Below, piece by piece: positions 33,759 through 42,225 of a stretch of 42,225 nucleotides of DNA. The translations under genes and the position numbers were made by a program. The notes under the pieces were generated by a model. The model did not search any database. It worked only from the letters and a program-made list of their open reading frames with translations, and was not told where the DNA came from. The first letter of the stretch is position 1; each line of letters begins with the position of its first letter. Origin of the DNA: Accumulibacter sp. (GTDB taxonomy: Bacteria > Pseudomonadota > Gammaproteobacteria > Burkholderiales > Rhodocyclaceae); NCBI GenBank assembly GCA_031266435.1, contig JAISAZ010000120.1, positions 1 to 42,225 on the forward strand, written 5' to 3'.

Positions 33759-34231
33759 TGAGCCGCAAGTTGATGGATATCTGGGTAGGTTTTTTTGTTG
33801 TCATCGGTTTTTCCGCGCTCTTGTTCCTGGCCTTGAGGGTCGGCAACGCCGCGTCGGCGAACCTGGGTGAAACCTATACCCTGAAGGCGAAGTTCGACAA
33901 TATCGGCGGTCTGAAGGTGCGCGGGCCGGTCAAGAGCGCGGGCGTCGTCGTCGGTCGAATCGCCGCGATCAGCCTCGACCCGGACGCTTACGAGGCCGTC
34001 GTGACAATGAGGGTCAACGCGCGTTATCATTTTCCGAGAGACACGTACGCGTCGATCCTGACTTCCGGTCTGCTTGGAGAACAGTACGTCGGCCTCGACG
34101 TCGGCGGGGACGAAAGGATGCTCAAAGCGGGCGAGTCTTTCTCGCGGACGCAGTCGGCGGTCGTACTCGAAAAATTGATCGGCCAGTTCATGTTGAACAA
34201 AGCGTCCGAAGGGGCGCCAAACAACAAATGA
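33758..34231 (+). CDS. mlaD: MlaD: MCE-domain substrate-binding ring protein
   Basis: This 157-residue protein has one N-terminal membrane helix (residues 8-28) and a single MCE domain (about 38-120: LKAKFDNIGGLKVRGPVKSAGVVVGRIAAISLD, then DTYASILTSGLLGEQYVGLDVGG). MlaD hexamers form the periplasmic ring that accepts lipids from MlaC. It is a little shorter than E. coli MlaD (183), mainly at the C-terminus after the LLGEQYV motif. Its ATG shares one base with the mlaE stop. Confidence 0.95.
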   Translation: MSRKLMDIWVGFFVVIGFSALLFLALRVGNAASANLGETYTLKAKFDNIGGLKVRGPVKSAGVVVGRIAAISLDPDAYEAVVTMRVNARYHFPRDTYASILTSGLLGEQYVGLDVGGDERMLKAGESFSRTQSAVVLEKLIGQFMLNKASEGAPNNK

Positions 34232-34326
34232 CCGCGAATCGCCGCCATGCAAAGACGAGTCGCGGACCATGCGGTGCGGCGCGGCGCCCCAGGCGATTTG
34301 AAACGAGTGAGTGGAAAGGCTGTTCG

Positions 34327-34998
34327 ATGAAGAGATTTTTTTGCGTAATTTGCGTCGCCTTGGGATTGAGCGGATGCGCGGCGACGGGGACGCACCCCGA
34401 CGACCCCTACGAAGGATTCAACCGGGCGATGTTCTCGATCAACGAAGGGCTCGACACGGTCGTCAAACCCGTCGCGGAAGGCTATGAAACGCTGACCCCG
34501 CTCCCGATCCGCGTCGTCATCGGCAATTTTTTCGGTAACATCGGCGACGTCTGGATATCGGTCAACAACTTCCTTCAAGGCAAGGTCGAAGCGGGGTTTT
34601 CCGACATCGGTCGGGTCCTCGTCAACTCGACTTTCGGCTTTTGCGGAATATTCGATTTCGCCAGCGAAATGGGGTTGGAAAAACACAGCGAGGATTTCGG
34701 GCAGACGCTGGGCGTCTGGGGTGTCGATAGCGGCCCCTACCTCTTCTGGCCGGTCATCGGACCGCGCACGGCGCGCGACACCTTCGGGTGGGGCGTCGAT
34801 TTCGCCGTCGACCCGGTTCGCAGAATCCGTCATGACAACGCCACGCGAAACACCCTGATCGGCGTGCGAACGCTCGAAGGGCGCGCGCGGCTCCTGCAGG
34901 CCGAAAAAGTGCTCGACAGCGCCTCCTTCGACAAATACAACACCATCCGAAACCTGTACCTGAACGGGCGCGCGGCTGCGATCAAGGACGAAGACTGA
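34327..34998 (+). CDS. mlaA: MlaA (VacJ): outer-membrane lipoprotein
   Basis: This 223-residue lipoprotein has lipobox LSGC with Cys17 and removes phospholipids from the outer leaflet. MlaA motifs are DPYEGFNRAMFSINEGLD near the mature start, PLPIRVVIGNFFGNIGDVWISVNNFLQGK, and FGQTLGVWGVDSGPYLFWPVIGPRTARDTFGWGVD. I chose ATG 34327 because a lipoprotein signal follows at once and GGAAAGG lies upstream; the longer in-frame extension to 34228 is arginine-rich and lacks family similarity. In E. coli mlaA is at a separate locus; here it sits between mlaD and mlaC, as in betaproteobacteria. Confidence 0.95.
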   Translation: MKRFFCVICVALGLSGCAATGTHPDDPYEGFNRAMFSINEGLDTVVKPVAEGYETLTPLPIRVVIGNFFGNIGDVWISVNNFLQGKVEAGFSDIGRVLVNSTFGFCGIFDFASEMGLEKHSEDFGQTLGVWGVDSGPYLFWPVIGPRTARDTFGWGVDFAVDPVRRIRHDNATRNTLIGVRTLEGRARLLQAEKVLDSASFDKYNTIRNLYLNGRAAAIKDED

Positions 34999-35151
34999 TG
35001 TTTCATTCCATTCCCGGTTCATCCCTACCAATGTCGACTTCGCCTTGCGGGACACGAGTACTGTCTGCGGCTCGGCATCAAAGCATGAATGAACTGGAAA
35101 AGGAATCGTTCTTTTCCAAACCGCCCTGCCCTCAACCGGAGTCGATTTACG

Positions 35152-35793
35152 ATGAAATCCCTGTGCATTAAACTGCTTCTGCCGTTTTTCATGCTTTTAC
35201 CGTCCGTGCCGGCCTTCGCCGACGACCTTCTCGTCTTCGCCAAAGAGTCGCCCGACGCCCTCGTCAAAAGGGTGACCGACGAAGTCCTCGAAATCGTTCG
35301 CCAGGACAAAGAGATTCAGAGCGGCAATACGAAAAAAATCCTCGAACTCGTCGAAGCCAAAGTGTTTCCGCATTTCGACTTCGACCACATGACGGCGCTC
35401 GCCGTCGGGCGCGACTGGAGCCGCGCGACGCCCGAGCAGAAAAAACGCCTTGCCGACGAATTCCACATCCTGCTCGTCAGAACCTACTCGAACGCCTTGA
35501 CCGCGTACCGTGATCAGGGGATCCGTTACCGGGCGCTGAAACTCGCGCCGGAAGACACCGAAACGCTCGTCCGGACGGAAATCCTCCAGCCCGGGAGCAA
35601 GCCGATCGCACTCAATTATTCGCTCGAAAAGCACGACGACGGGTGGAAGGTCTTCGATGTCGCCGTTGCCGGCGTCAGCCTCGTCGGAAACTATCGCGAC
35701 GCCTTCTCGACCGAAGTGCGCGCCAACGGGATCGACGGCCTCTTGAAAATGCTGGTCGACAAAAACAAACAACTGGAAGCGTCTCAGAAATGA
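35152..35793 (+). CDS. mlaC: MlaC: periplasmic phospholipid carrier
   Basis: This 213-residue soluble lipid shuttle (E. coli 211) has a signal peptide KSLCIKLLLPFFMLLPSVPAFA cleaved before DDLL, then the tolerance_Ttg2 domain: ILELVEAKVFPHFDFDHMTALAVGRDWSRATPEQKKRLADEF and a C-terminal half with YSLEKHDDGWKVFDVAVAGVSLVGNYRDAF. It ferries phospholipid between MlaA and MlaD. ATG 35152 was chosen because the signal peptide begins there. The gap of 153 bases from mlaA shows no clear feature. Confidence 0.95.
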   Translation: MKSLCIKLLLPFFMLLPSVPAFADDLLVFAKESPDALVKRVTDEVLEIVRQDKEIQSGNTKKILELVEAKVFPHFDFDHMTALAVGRDWSRATPEQKKRLADEFHILLVRTYSNALTAYRDQGIRYRALKLAPEDTETLVRTEILQPGSKPIALNYSLEKHDDGWKVFDVAVAGVSLVGNYRDAFSTEVRANGIDGLLKMLVDKNKQLEASQK

Positions 35794-35845
35794 GAATTCG
35801 ACGCGGTCGCACGCACTTGGTCGGCGCCTCCCGGCGGTTTCCGGG

Positions 35846-36154
35846 ATGATAAAAGCGCGCGCCAACGGGCGGTTTTGCCTTTCCGGCCCCTTTCTGAGCG
35901 CCGACGCGCCCGAAGTTTATCGGGAGGGGCTAGAATTTCTGCGTCCCGGCGCCGGGACGCTGACCTACGATTTTTCAGGCGTCGGAGAAGCGGATTCTTC
36001 GGCGTTGGCGACCGTCTTTTGCTGGCTGCGCGTCGCGAAGGAGCGCGGTGTGACGTTGCACGTCGCCGCGCTTCCCGAAAGCATGCGGTCGCTCGCGGCG
36101 GTCTACGGCGTCTCCGAGCTTCTTCCCGCCGACCAAGCCGACCAAGCCGACTAA
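35846..36154 (+). CDS. mlaB: MlaB: STAS-domain subunit of the Mla transporter
   Basis: This 102-residue STAS protein (E. coli MlaB 97) binds MlaF in the cytoplasm and is needed for its activity. It has the STAS core strands FCLSGPFLSADAPEVYREGLEFL and TYDFSGVGEADSSALATVFCWLRVAKERG, where the Asp-Ser-Ser-Ala segment is the usual helix-capping site. The last seven residues, ADQADQAD-like, are encoded by 9-bp repeats that continue past the stop (36131-36178). The next gene starts 52 bases downstream. Confidence 0.88.
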   Translation: MIKARANGRFCLSGPFLSADAPEVYREGLEFLRPGAGTLTYDFSGVGEADSSALATVFCWLRVAKERGVTLHVAALPESMRSLAAVYGVSELLPADQADQAD

Positions 36155-36178
36155 TCCGACCCATCCGACTAATCCGCC
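36131..36178 (+). repeat. 9-bp tandem repeat across the mlaB stop
   Basis: Five units, GACCAAGCC twice, then GACTAATCC, GACCCATCC and GACTAATCC, run from the last codons of mlaB through its TAA into the spacer. Shifted by phase they read TCCG-N5 like the arrays at 1966, 20326, 21448 and 29277. This is the one array that is partly non-coding. Confidence 0.8.
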
Positions 36179-36206
36179 GCGAATCCCCTCGATCGATTTT
36201 TCCGCC

Positions 36207-37145
36207 ATGGGAACCGCTGTTTCTTTCCAGAACGTCAGAAAGACTTTCGGCGCGCTGTGCGCGATCGACGACATTTCTCTGGAGATCGGGGAAGGCGAGT
36301 TTTTCGGCCTGCTCGGGCCGAACGGCGCGGGAAAGACGACGCTGATTTCCTGCCTCGCCGGCTTGGCGCGCGCCGACTCCGGGAAGCTCAGCGTCATGGG
36401 CTTCGACGTCGTCCGCGATTACCGCGAAACGCGCCGCCGCTTGGGCGTCGTACCGCAAGAACTCGTTTTCGACCCCTTTTTCACGGTACGCGAAACCCTG
36501 CGCATCCAGTCCGGTTATTTCGGCGTCCGCGGGAACGACGCCTGGATCGATGAACTTCTCGAAAACCTCGATTTGAGCCAGAAGGCCGACGTAAACCTGC
36601 GTAGCCTCTCCGGCGGGATGAAGCGGCGCGTACTGATCGCCCAGGCGCTCGTGCATAAGCCGCAAGTCATCGTCCTCGACGAACCGACCGCCGGCGTCGA
36701 CGTCGAGTTGCGCCAGATTCTGTGGCAATTCATCCGGCGTTTGAACCGCGAGGGCCACACGGTCATCCTGACGACGCATTACCTCGAAGAAGCCGAATCG
36801 CTCTGCGAGCGGATCGCGATGCTCAACCACGGGCGCATCGTCGCGCTCGACACGACGCGCAATTTACTCTCGGAAAACGCGAACCGCATGCTTTCGATGC
36901 GCTTGAAGAACGGCAATCTCCTGCCCGAAGCTTTGCGGGATCGCGCCGTCCTGGACAAAGGCTCCTGGGTTTTCCGGCTGAATACCCTGGAAGACATCGA
37001 ACCGCTGCTCGCCGCAGTCCGGGAATCCGCGCAGGTTTTCGAGGAATTGCAACTTTTGCAGACGGACCTCGAAGACGTTTTCGTTCGCGTGATGCACACG
37101 AACGAAGGAAGCGGCGAAAACCATCCCAAGCGAGACCCTGAATGA
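36207..37145 (+). CDS. ABC-2 exporter ATPase (YadG-like)
   Basis: This 312-residue ABC ATPase has Walker A GPNGAGKTT (about residues 38-46), signature LSGGMKRRVLIAQAL, Walker B VIVLDEPTAGVDVEL and H-loop TTHYLEEAE, followed by a C-terminal dimerisation part. It resembles the YadG/DrrA-type exporters paired with an ABC-2 permease; the permease gene overlaps it by four bases (ATGA). The pair is regularly found after mlaB and before bolA/murA in betaproteobacteria, which hints at envelope export, but the substrate is unknown. Confidence 0.9.
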   Translation: MGTAVSFQNVRKTFGALCAIDDISLEIGEGEFFGLLGPNGAGKTTLISCLAGLARADSGKLSVMGFDVVRDYRETRRRLGVVPQELVFDPFFTVRETLRIQSGYFGVRGNDAWIDELLENLDLSQKADVNLRSLSGGMKRRVLIAQALVHKPQVIVLDEPTAGVDVELRQILWQFIRRLNREGHTVILTTHYLEEAESLCERIAMLNHGRIVALDTTRNLLSENANRMLSMRLKNGNLLPEALRDRAVLDKGSWVFRLNTLEDIEPLLAAVRESAQVFEELQLLQTDLEDVFVRVMHTNEGSGENHPKRDPE

Positions 37146-37894
37146 GCGGCTTTCGCGCGCTCCTGCACAAGGAAATCCTGCGCTTCTGGAAAGTCGGTTT
37201 CCAGACGGTCGCCGCGCCCGTCCTGACCTCGCTGCTCTACCTTCTGATCTTTTCGAGCGTCCTCGACACGCAGACGCGGATCAACGGCGTCCGCTACATG
37301 TCGTTCATGATCCCCGGACTCATCATGATGTCCGTATTGCAGAACGCCTTCGCCAACAGTTCTTCGAGCCTGATCCAGTCCAAAGTGACCGGCAGCGTGA
37401 TTTTCGTGCTTCTGCCGCCGATCGGCTACGTCGAATTCTTCGCGGCGTACATGACCGCCGCCGCGCTTCGCGGCGTGATGGTCGGCGTCGGCGTTTTTGC
37501 CGTGACCTGCGGATTCTCTCCGCTCACCTTCGCCGCGCCCGGGTGGATTCTCGCCTTCTTTGTCGTCGGCGGTGCCCTGATGGGCGCGTTCGGAATCGTC
37601 GCCGGAATCTGGGCCGACAAATTCGACCAGCTCGCCGGATTCCAGAATTTCCTGGTCATGCCGCTGACGATGCTCTCCGGAGTGTTTTATTCGATCCATT
37701 CGCTCCCGCCCTTCTGGCAAAAGGTTTCGCATTTCAACCCGGTTTTCTATATGATTGACGGCTTTCGCTATGGCTTCTTCGGCGTATCCGACGCCGCGCC
37801 GGAACTCTCCCTGGCCGTCGGGCTGGCGAGTCTCCTTGTCGTTGCGACCGTTGCCCTGCTCATGCTCCGCAGCGGCTACAAACTGAGGGTTTGA
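37142..37894 (+). CDS. ABC-2 exporter permease (YadH-like)
   Basis: This 250-residue integral membrane protein has six hydrophobic helices and the ABC2_membrane core: FRALLHKEILRFWKVGFQTVAAPVLTSLLYLLIF at the start, YMSFMIPGLIMMSVLQNAFANSSSSLIQSKVTG in the first loop, and FQNFLVMPLTMLSGVFYSIHSLPPFWQKVSHFNPVFYMIDGFRYGFFG near the end, the last being characteristic of YadH. It is translationally coupled to the ATPase upstream and ends next to ibaG. Confidence 0.92.
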   Translation: MSGFRALLHKEILRFWKVGFQTVAAPVLTSLLYLLIFSSVLDTQTRINGVRYMSFMIPGLIMMSVLQNAFANSSSSLIQSKVTGSVIFVLLPPIGYVEFFAAYMTAAALRGVMVGVGVFAVTCGFSPLTFAAPGWILAFFVVGGALMGAFGIVAGIWADKFDQLAGFQNFLVMPLTMLSGVFYSIHSLPPFWQKVSHFNPVFYMIDGFRYGFFGVSDAAPELSLAVGLASLLVVATVALLMLRSGYKLRV

Positions 37895-37899
37895 TTCAT

Positions 37900-38145
37900 A
37901 TGATCGAGTGTGAAGACATCAAAAAAATGATTTCCGGCGCGTTCTCCTGCGAAGAAGTCGCCGTCGAAGGCGACGGCAGGCACTTCGAGGCTGTCGTCGT
38001 CAGTTCTGCGTTCGAGGGAAAAAGCCGCGTCGCGCGCCAGCAGATGCTCAACGCCGTCTTGAAGCCCCATTTCGACTCGGGCGAACTCCACGCGCTCTCG
38101 ATGAAAACCCTGACGCCGTCCGAACTGAAAGCTCTGCGTGGATAA
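37900..38145 (+). CDS. ibaG: IbaG/BolA-family protein
   Basis: This 81-residue BolA-fold protein has the family segments [50 protein letters not shown]. BolA-type proteins bind monothiol glutaredoxins with iron-sulphur clusters; IbaG is the murA-linked member, as in E. coli. I chose ATG 37900 over the TTG at 37891, which would overlap the permease stop. It overlaps murA by eight bases. The conserved His in HALSMKT and Cys18 in the N-terminal part ([10 protein letters not shown]) are candidate cluster ligands. Confidence 0.92.
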   Translation: MIECEDIKKMISGAFSCEEVAVEGDGRHFEAVVVSSAFEGKSRVARQQMLNAVLKPHFDSGELHALSMKTLTPSELKALRG

Positions 38146-39391
38146 ACTGCTGATTCACGGAGGGCTTCCCCTGAACGGTGAAATCGCCGTCTCGGGCGCG
38201 AAAAACGCCGCGCTTCCGATCCTCTGCGCCGGCCTCTTGAGCGCCGAGCCGCTCCGGCTGAAAAACGTCCCGGCGCTCAACGACATCTCGACGATGCGGC
38301 GCCTCTTGCAACAGATGGGCGTTTCCGTTTTCGACGAGGGCGACGGGGGAATGCTGCTCGACAGCGCCGGACTGAACAATCCGCTCGCGCCTTACGACAT
38401 GGTCAAAACGATGCGCGCGTCGATCCTCGTGCTCGGCCCGCTCGTCGCGCGTTTCGGCGAAGCCCGCGTCTCGCTGCCGGGGGGGTGCGCGATCGGCGCG
38501 CGGCCGATCGACCAGCACATCAAGGGGCTGCGCGCGATGGGTGCGGAAATCAGCGTCGAGCAGGGTTACGTCCACGCCCGCGCGAAGCGCCTGCACGGAA
38601 CGCGCATCGTCACCGACATCGTCACCGTGACGGGAACCGAAAACCTGATGATGGCCGCCGTGCTCGCGGAAGGCGAGACGATCATCGAAAACGCCGCCCG
38701 CGAACCCGAAGTCGTCGACCTTGCCGATTGCCTGAACGCGATGGGCGCGCGCGTATCGGGCGCGGGGAGCGGCTGCGTCGTCGTCCGGGGCGTCGAACGT
38801 CTCCACGGCGCGGCGCACGCGGTCATGCCCGACCGCATCGAAACGGGAACCTACCTCTGCGCCGCTGCGGCGACCGGCGGAAACATCCGCCTGACGCGCG
38901 CACGCCCGTCAAACCTCGACGCCGTGATCGCCAAACTCGTCGAAGCCGGCTGCGAGATCACGCGCGAAGCCGACGCGATTCGCCTCGAAGCGCCTCGCCG
39001 ACTCAAGGCCGTGAGCGTTCGCACCGAGCCTTACCCCGCGTTTCCGACCGACATGCAGGCGCAATTCATGGCGATCAACTGCGTCGCCGAGGGCGCGGCG
39101 GCGGTCAGGGAAACGGTTTTCGAAAACCGTTTCATGCACGCCGTCGAACTCACCCGGCTCGGCGCCGACATCAAAATCGACTCCAACGTCGCCCTGGTGA
39201 CCGGCGTGCCGCGCCTCGAAGGCGCGACCGTCATGGCGACCGATTTGCGCGCCTCGGCGAGCCTCGTGATCGCCGGCCTCGTCGCGCAAGGCGAAACGCG
39301 GATCGAGCGGATTTACCACCTCGACCGTGGCTACGAGCGGATGGAAACGAAGCTCGCGTGCCTCGGCGCGAATGTCCGGCGCGCGGCGTAG
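38138..39391 (+). CDS. murA: MurA: UDP-N-acetylglucosamine enolpyruvyl transferase
   Basis: This 417-residue enzyme performs the first committed step of peptidoglycan synthesis, transferring enolpyruvate from PEP to UDP-GlcNAc. The catalytic Cys117 in [12 protein letters not shown] (fosfomycin target; Cys115 in E. coli) is present, as are the conserved [24 protein letters not shown] and the C-terminal [19 protein letters not shown]. It starts with GTG 38138 inside ibaG. It is followed by 147 bases without a gene and then hisG. Confidence 0.97.
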   Translation: MDKLLIHGGLPLNGEIAVSGAKNAALPILCAGLLSAEPLRLKNVPALNDISTMRRLLQQMGVSVFDEGDGGMLLDSAGLNNPLAPYDMVKTMRASILVLGPLVARFGEARVSLPGGCAIGARPIDQHIKGLRAMGAEISVEQGYVHARAKRLHGTRIVTDIVTVTGTENLMMAAVLAEGETIIENAAREPEVVDLADCLNAMGARVSGAGSGCVVVRGVERLHGAAHAVMPDRIETGTYLCAAAATGGNIRLTRARPSNLDAVIAKLVEAGCEITREADAIRLEAPRRLKAVSVRTEPYPAFPTDMQAQFMAINCVAEGAAAVRETVFENRFMHAVELTRLGADIKIDSNVALVTGVPRLEGATVMATDLRASASLVIAGLVAQGETRIERIYHLDRGYERMETKLACLGANVRRAA

Positions 39392-39538
39392 CGATTTTCG
39401 AGCGAGTCGGCAAAAGCGGGGGCGAAAAAGAGCGCGGAACCCTGAGAAACGCAGCGAAGGCCGCTTCAGAATCTTCCTGAATGCGCTTCTCCGGGAAAAG
39501 TACGGCGAAGCATTTGCGGTAGAATTCCAGTTTTATCA

Positions 39539-40195
39539 ATGGGAAGCACCGTGGAAGGCATCACGATTGCCCTTTCGAAAGGCAGGATTTTCGAGGAGAC
39601 GTTGCCGCTTCTGGCGTCGGCGGGAATCACGCCGCTCGAGAACCCCGAAACTTCGCGCCGGCTGATCATCCCGACGAACCGGGAAGACACGCGCGTCGTC
39701 GTCGTGCGCGCGACCGACGCGCCGACCTACGTTCAATACGGCGCGGCGGACCTCGGTGTCGCGGGTAAAGACGTGCTCATCGAACACGGCGGCGACGGCC
39801 TCTATCAGCCGATCGACCTTGCGATCGCCCGATGCCGCATGATGGTCGCCGTTCCGGCGGGCTTCGACTACGAACGCGCCGTCCGCCAGGGCGCGCGCCT
39901 CCGCGTTGCGACGAAGTACCTCAAGATCGCGCGCGAGCATTTCGCCGCGAAAGGCGTCCACGTCGACCTGATCAAACTCTACGGCTCGATGGAACTCGCG
40001 CCGCTCGCCGGACTCGCCGACGCGATCGTCGACCTCGTCTCGACGGGGAACACGCTCAAAGCCAACAATCTCGTCGCCGTCGAACACATCGCGGACATTT
40101 CGGCGCGCCTGATCGTCAATCAGGCGGCTCTCAAACTCAAGCGCGACCGGATCGTCCCGATCCTCGACGCGCTTTCGAAGAAGGAGGCGCCATGA
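39539..40195 (+). CDS. hisG: HisG (short form): ATP phosphoribosyltransferase catalytic subunit
   Basis: This 218-residue HisG_S catalyses the first step of histidine biosynthesis. It lacks the C-terminal regulatory domain of the long form (about 300 residues), so it should need HisZ, which is not in this window. Motifs: [35 protein letters not shown] and the PRPP loop [21 protein letters not shown] 39539 is preceded by AT-rich bases; GTG 39551 is an alternative. Its stop overlaps the hisD start by four bases. The gene spacing after murA suggests its own promoter, with a possible -10 TAGAAT at 39520-39525. Confidence 0.95.
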   Translation: MGSTVEGITIALSKGRIFEETLPLLASAGITPLENPETSRRLIIPTNREDTRVVVVRATDAPTYVQYGAADLGVAGKDVLIEHGGDGLYQPIDLAIARCRMMVAVPAGFDYERAVRQGARLRVATKYLKIAREHFAAKGVHVDLIKLYGSMELAPLAGLADAIVDLVSTGNTLKANNLVAVEHIADISARLIVNQAALKLKRDRIVPILDALSKKEAP

Positions 40196-41499
40196 TCGCC
40201 ATACGGCGTTTTTCGAGCCGCGACGCGGATTTCGAATCGCGGCTCGCCGCGCTCCTGGCTTTCGAGAACGCGCAGGACGAGGCGATCGACCGTACCGTCG
40301 CCGCGATACTCTCCGACGTGAAAACGCGCGGGGACGCGGCTGTTCTCGAATACACCCGCCGCTTCGACCGTCTCGACGTTTCGAGGATCGAAGAAGTCGA
40401 ACTCTCGCGCGACGCGCGGCAAACAGCGCTGACAAACCTGCCGGCGGAGCAGCGCGACGCGCTCGAAAACGCCGCGCGGCGCATTCGGAGCTTTCACGAA
40501 CGCCAGCTTATGCAGGGATGGACTTTCGAAGACGCCGAGGGGATGACGCTCGGTCAGAAGGTGACGCCGCTCGACCGCGTCGGTCTTTACGTCCCCGGCG
40601 GCAAGGCCGCGTACCCTTCGTCGGTACTGATGAACGCGATCCCGGCCAAGGTCGCGGGTGTCGGAGAACTCGTCATGGTCGTCCCGACGCCGGGTGGCGA
40701 GCGCAGCCCGCTCGTGCTCGCGGCGGCGGCATTGACCGGCGTCGACCGCGTACTGACGATCGGCGGCGCGCAAGCGATCGGCGCGCTGGCGTACGGGACG
40801 CAAACGCTCCCGAAGGTCGACAAGATCGTTGGCCCCGGAAACGCCTACGTCGCGGCGGCGAAGCGTCGCGTTTTTGGCGCCGTCGGGATCGACATGATCG
40901 CGGGTCCCTCGGAAATCCTCATCGTCTGCGACGGCAAGACCGACTCGGACTGGGTCGCGATGGATCTCTTTTCGCAGGCCGAACACGACGAACTCGCGCA
41001 GTCGATCCTGCTGTGTCCCGACGGCGCGTACCTCGACCGGATTCTTGCGTCCTTCGAGAAACTTCTGCCCGAAATGCCGAGAAACAAAATAATCCGCGCC
41101 GCGCTGGAAAACCGGGGCGCGCTGATCGAAGTCGCCGACCTCGACGAGGCCTGCGCGATCGCGAACCGCATCGCGCCCGAGCATTTGGAATTATCGGTCG
41201 AAGACGCTGACGCGTGGGTCGGCAAGATACGGAACGCCGGCGCGATCTTCATCGGCGCGTATTCCTGCGAAGCGCTCGGCGATTATTGCGCGGGGCCGAA
41301 TCACGTACTGCCGACCTCTGGAACCGCGCGCTTCTCGTCTCCTCTGGGAGTCTACGACTTCCAGAAACGAAGCAGCGTGATCCGCGCGAGCGCGAGTGCG
41401 TCGAAAACGCTGGCACCGACAGCCTCCGCGCTCGCGCGCGGCGAGAGCCTCATCGCGCACGCACGAGCAGCGGAACTGAGGACTGAGGACAGTCAGTAG
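40192..41499 (+). CDS. hisD: HisD: histidinol dehydrogenase
   Basis: This 435-residue zinc enzyme performs the last two oxidations from histidinol to histidine. Conserved parts: [29 protein letters not shown], the cofactor/zinc region AGPSEIL and [12 protein letters not shown] (Gln and His zinc ligands), IAPEHLEL, and [35 protein letters not shown] lies just before the ATG, which overlaps the hisG stop. The last codons (ELRTEDSQ) run into a repetitive CTGAGGAC/GGAGACAGGAGACAG tract, so the extreme C-terminus may be recent. In many betaproteobacteria hisC would follow; here it does not. Confidence 0.96.
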   Translation: MIAIRRFSSRDADFESRLAALLAFENAQDEAIDRTVAAILSDVKTRGDAAVLEYTRRFDRLDVSRIEEVELSRDARQTALTNLPAEQRDALENAARRIRSFHERQLMQGWTFEDAEGMTLGQKVTPLDRVGLYVPGGKAAYPSSVLMNAIPAKVAGVGELVMVVPTPGGERSPLVLAAAALTGVDRVLTIGGAQAIGALAYGTQTLPKVDKIVGPGNAYVAAAKRRVFGAVGIDMIAGPSEILIVCDGKTDSDWVAMDLFSQAEHDELAQSILLCPDGAYLDRILASFEKLLPEMPRNKIIRAALENRGALIEVADLDEACAIANRIAPEHLELSVEDADAWVGKIRNAGAIFIGAYSCEALGDYCAGPNHVLPTSGTARFSSPLGVYDFQKRSSVIRASASASKTLAPTASALARGESLIAHARAAELRTEDSQ

Positions 41500-41570
41500 T
41501 CAGGGATCAGGAGACAGGAGACAGAAGAAAACCGATCGGGAAGAACCGGTATAGGACGGAGCGGGTTCTT

Positions 41571-41594
41571 GTAGGGGCACGGCGTGCCGTGCCC
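41571..41594 (+). repeat. REP palindrome after hisD (first of inverted pair)
   Basis: GTAGGGGCACGGCGTGCCGTGCCC is nearly self-complementary, and its exact reverse complement occurs at 41785-41808. The GTAGGGGC head matches the REPs in the RAYT gene at 27656 and 27980; the inner arm differs (ACGGC in place of GACGC). Confidence 0.75.
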
Positions 41595-41608
41595 TTGCGG
41601 CGGTATAG

Positions 41609-41636
41609 GTTGGGCTGAACGAATGTGAAGCCCAAC
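41609..41636 (+). repeat. GTTGGGCT / AGCCCAAC hairpin
   Basis: An 8-bp perfect stem with a 12-base loop. A related hairpin with GTTGGG/CCCAAC arms lies at 41844-41870. Both types lie within or next to the REP pair. Confidence 0.55.
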
Positions 41637-41784
41637 GATTCCGCATGCGGATGAATGATGGAATAGGATGGCAGGAATCAGATAAAAACCGATTTCAACC
41701 GCGAAAGGCGCGAAAGACGCGAAAGTGAAGAGTTTGCATAAATTTTCGCGCGTATCCATGTTTCGCGGTTCTTGTTTCCTGATC

Positions 41785-41808
41785 GGGCACGGCACGCCGT
41801 GCCCCTAC
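41785..41808 (-). repeat. REP palindrome after hisD (second of inverted pair)
   Basis: Exact reverse complement of 41571-41594, giving a head-to-head pair about 190 bases apart, the layout of REP doublets that are mobilised as a unit (REPIN/BIME-like). Confidence 0.75.
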
Positions 41809-42002
41809 GGGAGACCTCGCTGGACACCGGGTTTCGCTCCGATGTTGGGCATCGCTGCGCTCACCCCAACGATCATGGCGCGGGTCGGCGTTACCCCGTA
41901 TAATGAAACATTGCCAGTGATTCACCGATCTCCGAGTTAGAGGTACCAAGGGGGGTGCTTGGCCGAGGTGGCGGGTTACAGGCATTTGTTCTTTGCGTAA
42001 GT

Positions 42003-42034
42003 CATCGCGGCGTCATTGTCGGCGATGTTTTTTT
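42003..42034 (+). terminator. Possible terminator near the window end
   Basis: Arms CATCGC (42003-42008) and GCGATG (42022-42027) with a 13-base loop are followed by seven Ts. No plus-strand gene ends just upstream, so it may belong to a small RNA or to a relic. Confidence 0.45.
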
Positions 42035-42225
42035 GCGCCCAAATCCCGTGTTGTTTCACGCTAACCTATACCTGATGGAGTTTCATCGCTCCGGCGGCGA
42101 AGCCGCCGCTAACCCAACTTTAACAACAAAAGTTAAAGGAGGGGTTTTTTTGTGGTTAATAGGGAGGTAAGTGATTGATAAATAAAGGGGTGAGGAAACG
42201 CCGGTCGAATGTAGTGCCATAATAT

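Larger units (their letters stand above)
41500..42225. other. Gene-poor palindrome-rich region
   Basis: No convincing gene is present in these 726 bases. They hold a GGAGACAGGAGACAG tract after hisD, two inverted REP elements (41571-41594 and 41785-41808), hairpins at 41609-41636 and 41844-41870 sharing GTTGGGC/CCCAAC arms, a hairpin with T-run at 42003-42034 and a CGGCGGC/GCCGCCG hairpin at 42092-42108. A GTG-initiated 71-codon frame at 41955-42170 crosses the T-run and is probably not real. The last 200 bases are less GC-rich than the rest of the window. Confidence 0.6.

Noticed and set aside
41955-42170. A 71-codon GTG-start gene
   Set aside because: It crosses a hairpin with a T-run and another stem-loop, lacks a good ribosome site and has no motif I recognise.

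Overview
The window looks like chromosomal DNA of a Gram-negative, GC-rich proteobacterium, most probably a betaproteobacterium. The evidence is gene order: rpsU-yqeY-dnaG-rpoD followed by a CAU tRNA, and mlaF-E-D-A-C-B, an ABC exporter pair, bolA/ibaG, murA, hisG (short form) and hisD in one run. Outer-membrane functions (MlaA, a NodT-type efflux channel) confirm a diderm. I cannot name the species from sequence alone.

Layout. 1-261: 3' end of an AraC-family regulator. 473-8013: a tripartite efflux locus of the CecR/YbhGFSR type. The operon on the minus strand encodes a membrane fusion protein, a two-domain ATPase, two ABC-2 permeases and an outer-membrane channel; a TetR/CecR regulator is divergent. 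8338-11047: a metal/oxidative-stress locus, with a ZIP transporter and Dps on the minus strand divergent from OxyR. 11056-17749: a complete type I Wadjet anti-plasmid system (jetABCD, minus strand). 17967-22880: the macromolecular-synthesis operon rpsU, yqeY, dnaG, rpoD, then tRNA-Ile2(CAU). 23067-28057: an accessory stretch with a HicAB toxin-antitoxin pair, a Tat-type SDR oxidoreductase, an AraC regulator coupled to an alpha/beta hydrolase, an apparent 3' remnant of a type I restriction hsdS gene, and a REP-associated transposase (RAYT) carrying REP palindromes inside its reading frame. 28263-31972: a membrane-stress operon (possible ribbon-helix-helix protein, PspA-like protein, YqiJ, flotillin YqiK). 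32144-41499: the Mla phospholipid-transport operon running into exporter, ibaG, murA, hisG and hisD. 41500-42225: gene-poor DNA full of palindromes.

Two repeat classes stand out. One is a roughly 205-bp, four-hairpin element bounded by CGTCAAAAA-type ends, in three copies (9801-10003; 18178-18293, shortened and inverted; 24879-25085). The other is a degenerate tandem repeat with a 9-bp period built on TCCG-N5, found at five loci, four of them within coding sequence (NodT leader, DnaG linker, RpoD spacer, PspA-like linker) and one at the 3' end of mlaB. GTAGGGGC-type REP palindromes form a third class around the RAYT gene and after hisD.

Functional theme: envelope maintenance (Mla, efflux, PspA/flotillin, MurA) and genome defence (Wadjet, HicAB, dead HsdS) lie among housekeeping operons. 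The strongest candidates for new biology are the repeat families, the zupT-dps/oxyR control region whose leader contains a repeat copy, and the palindrome-controlled PspA-flotillin operon.
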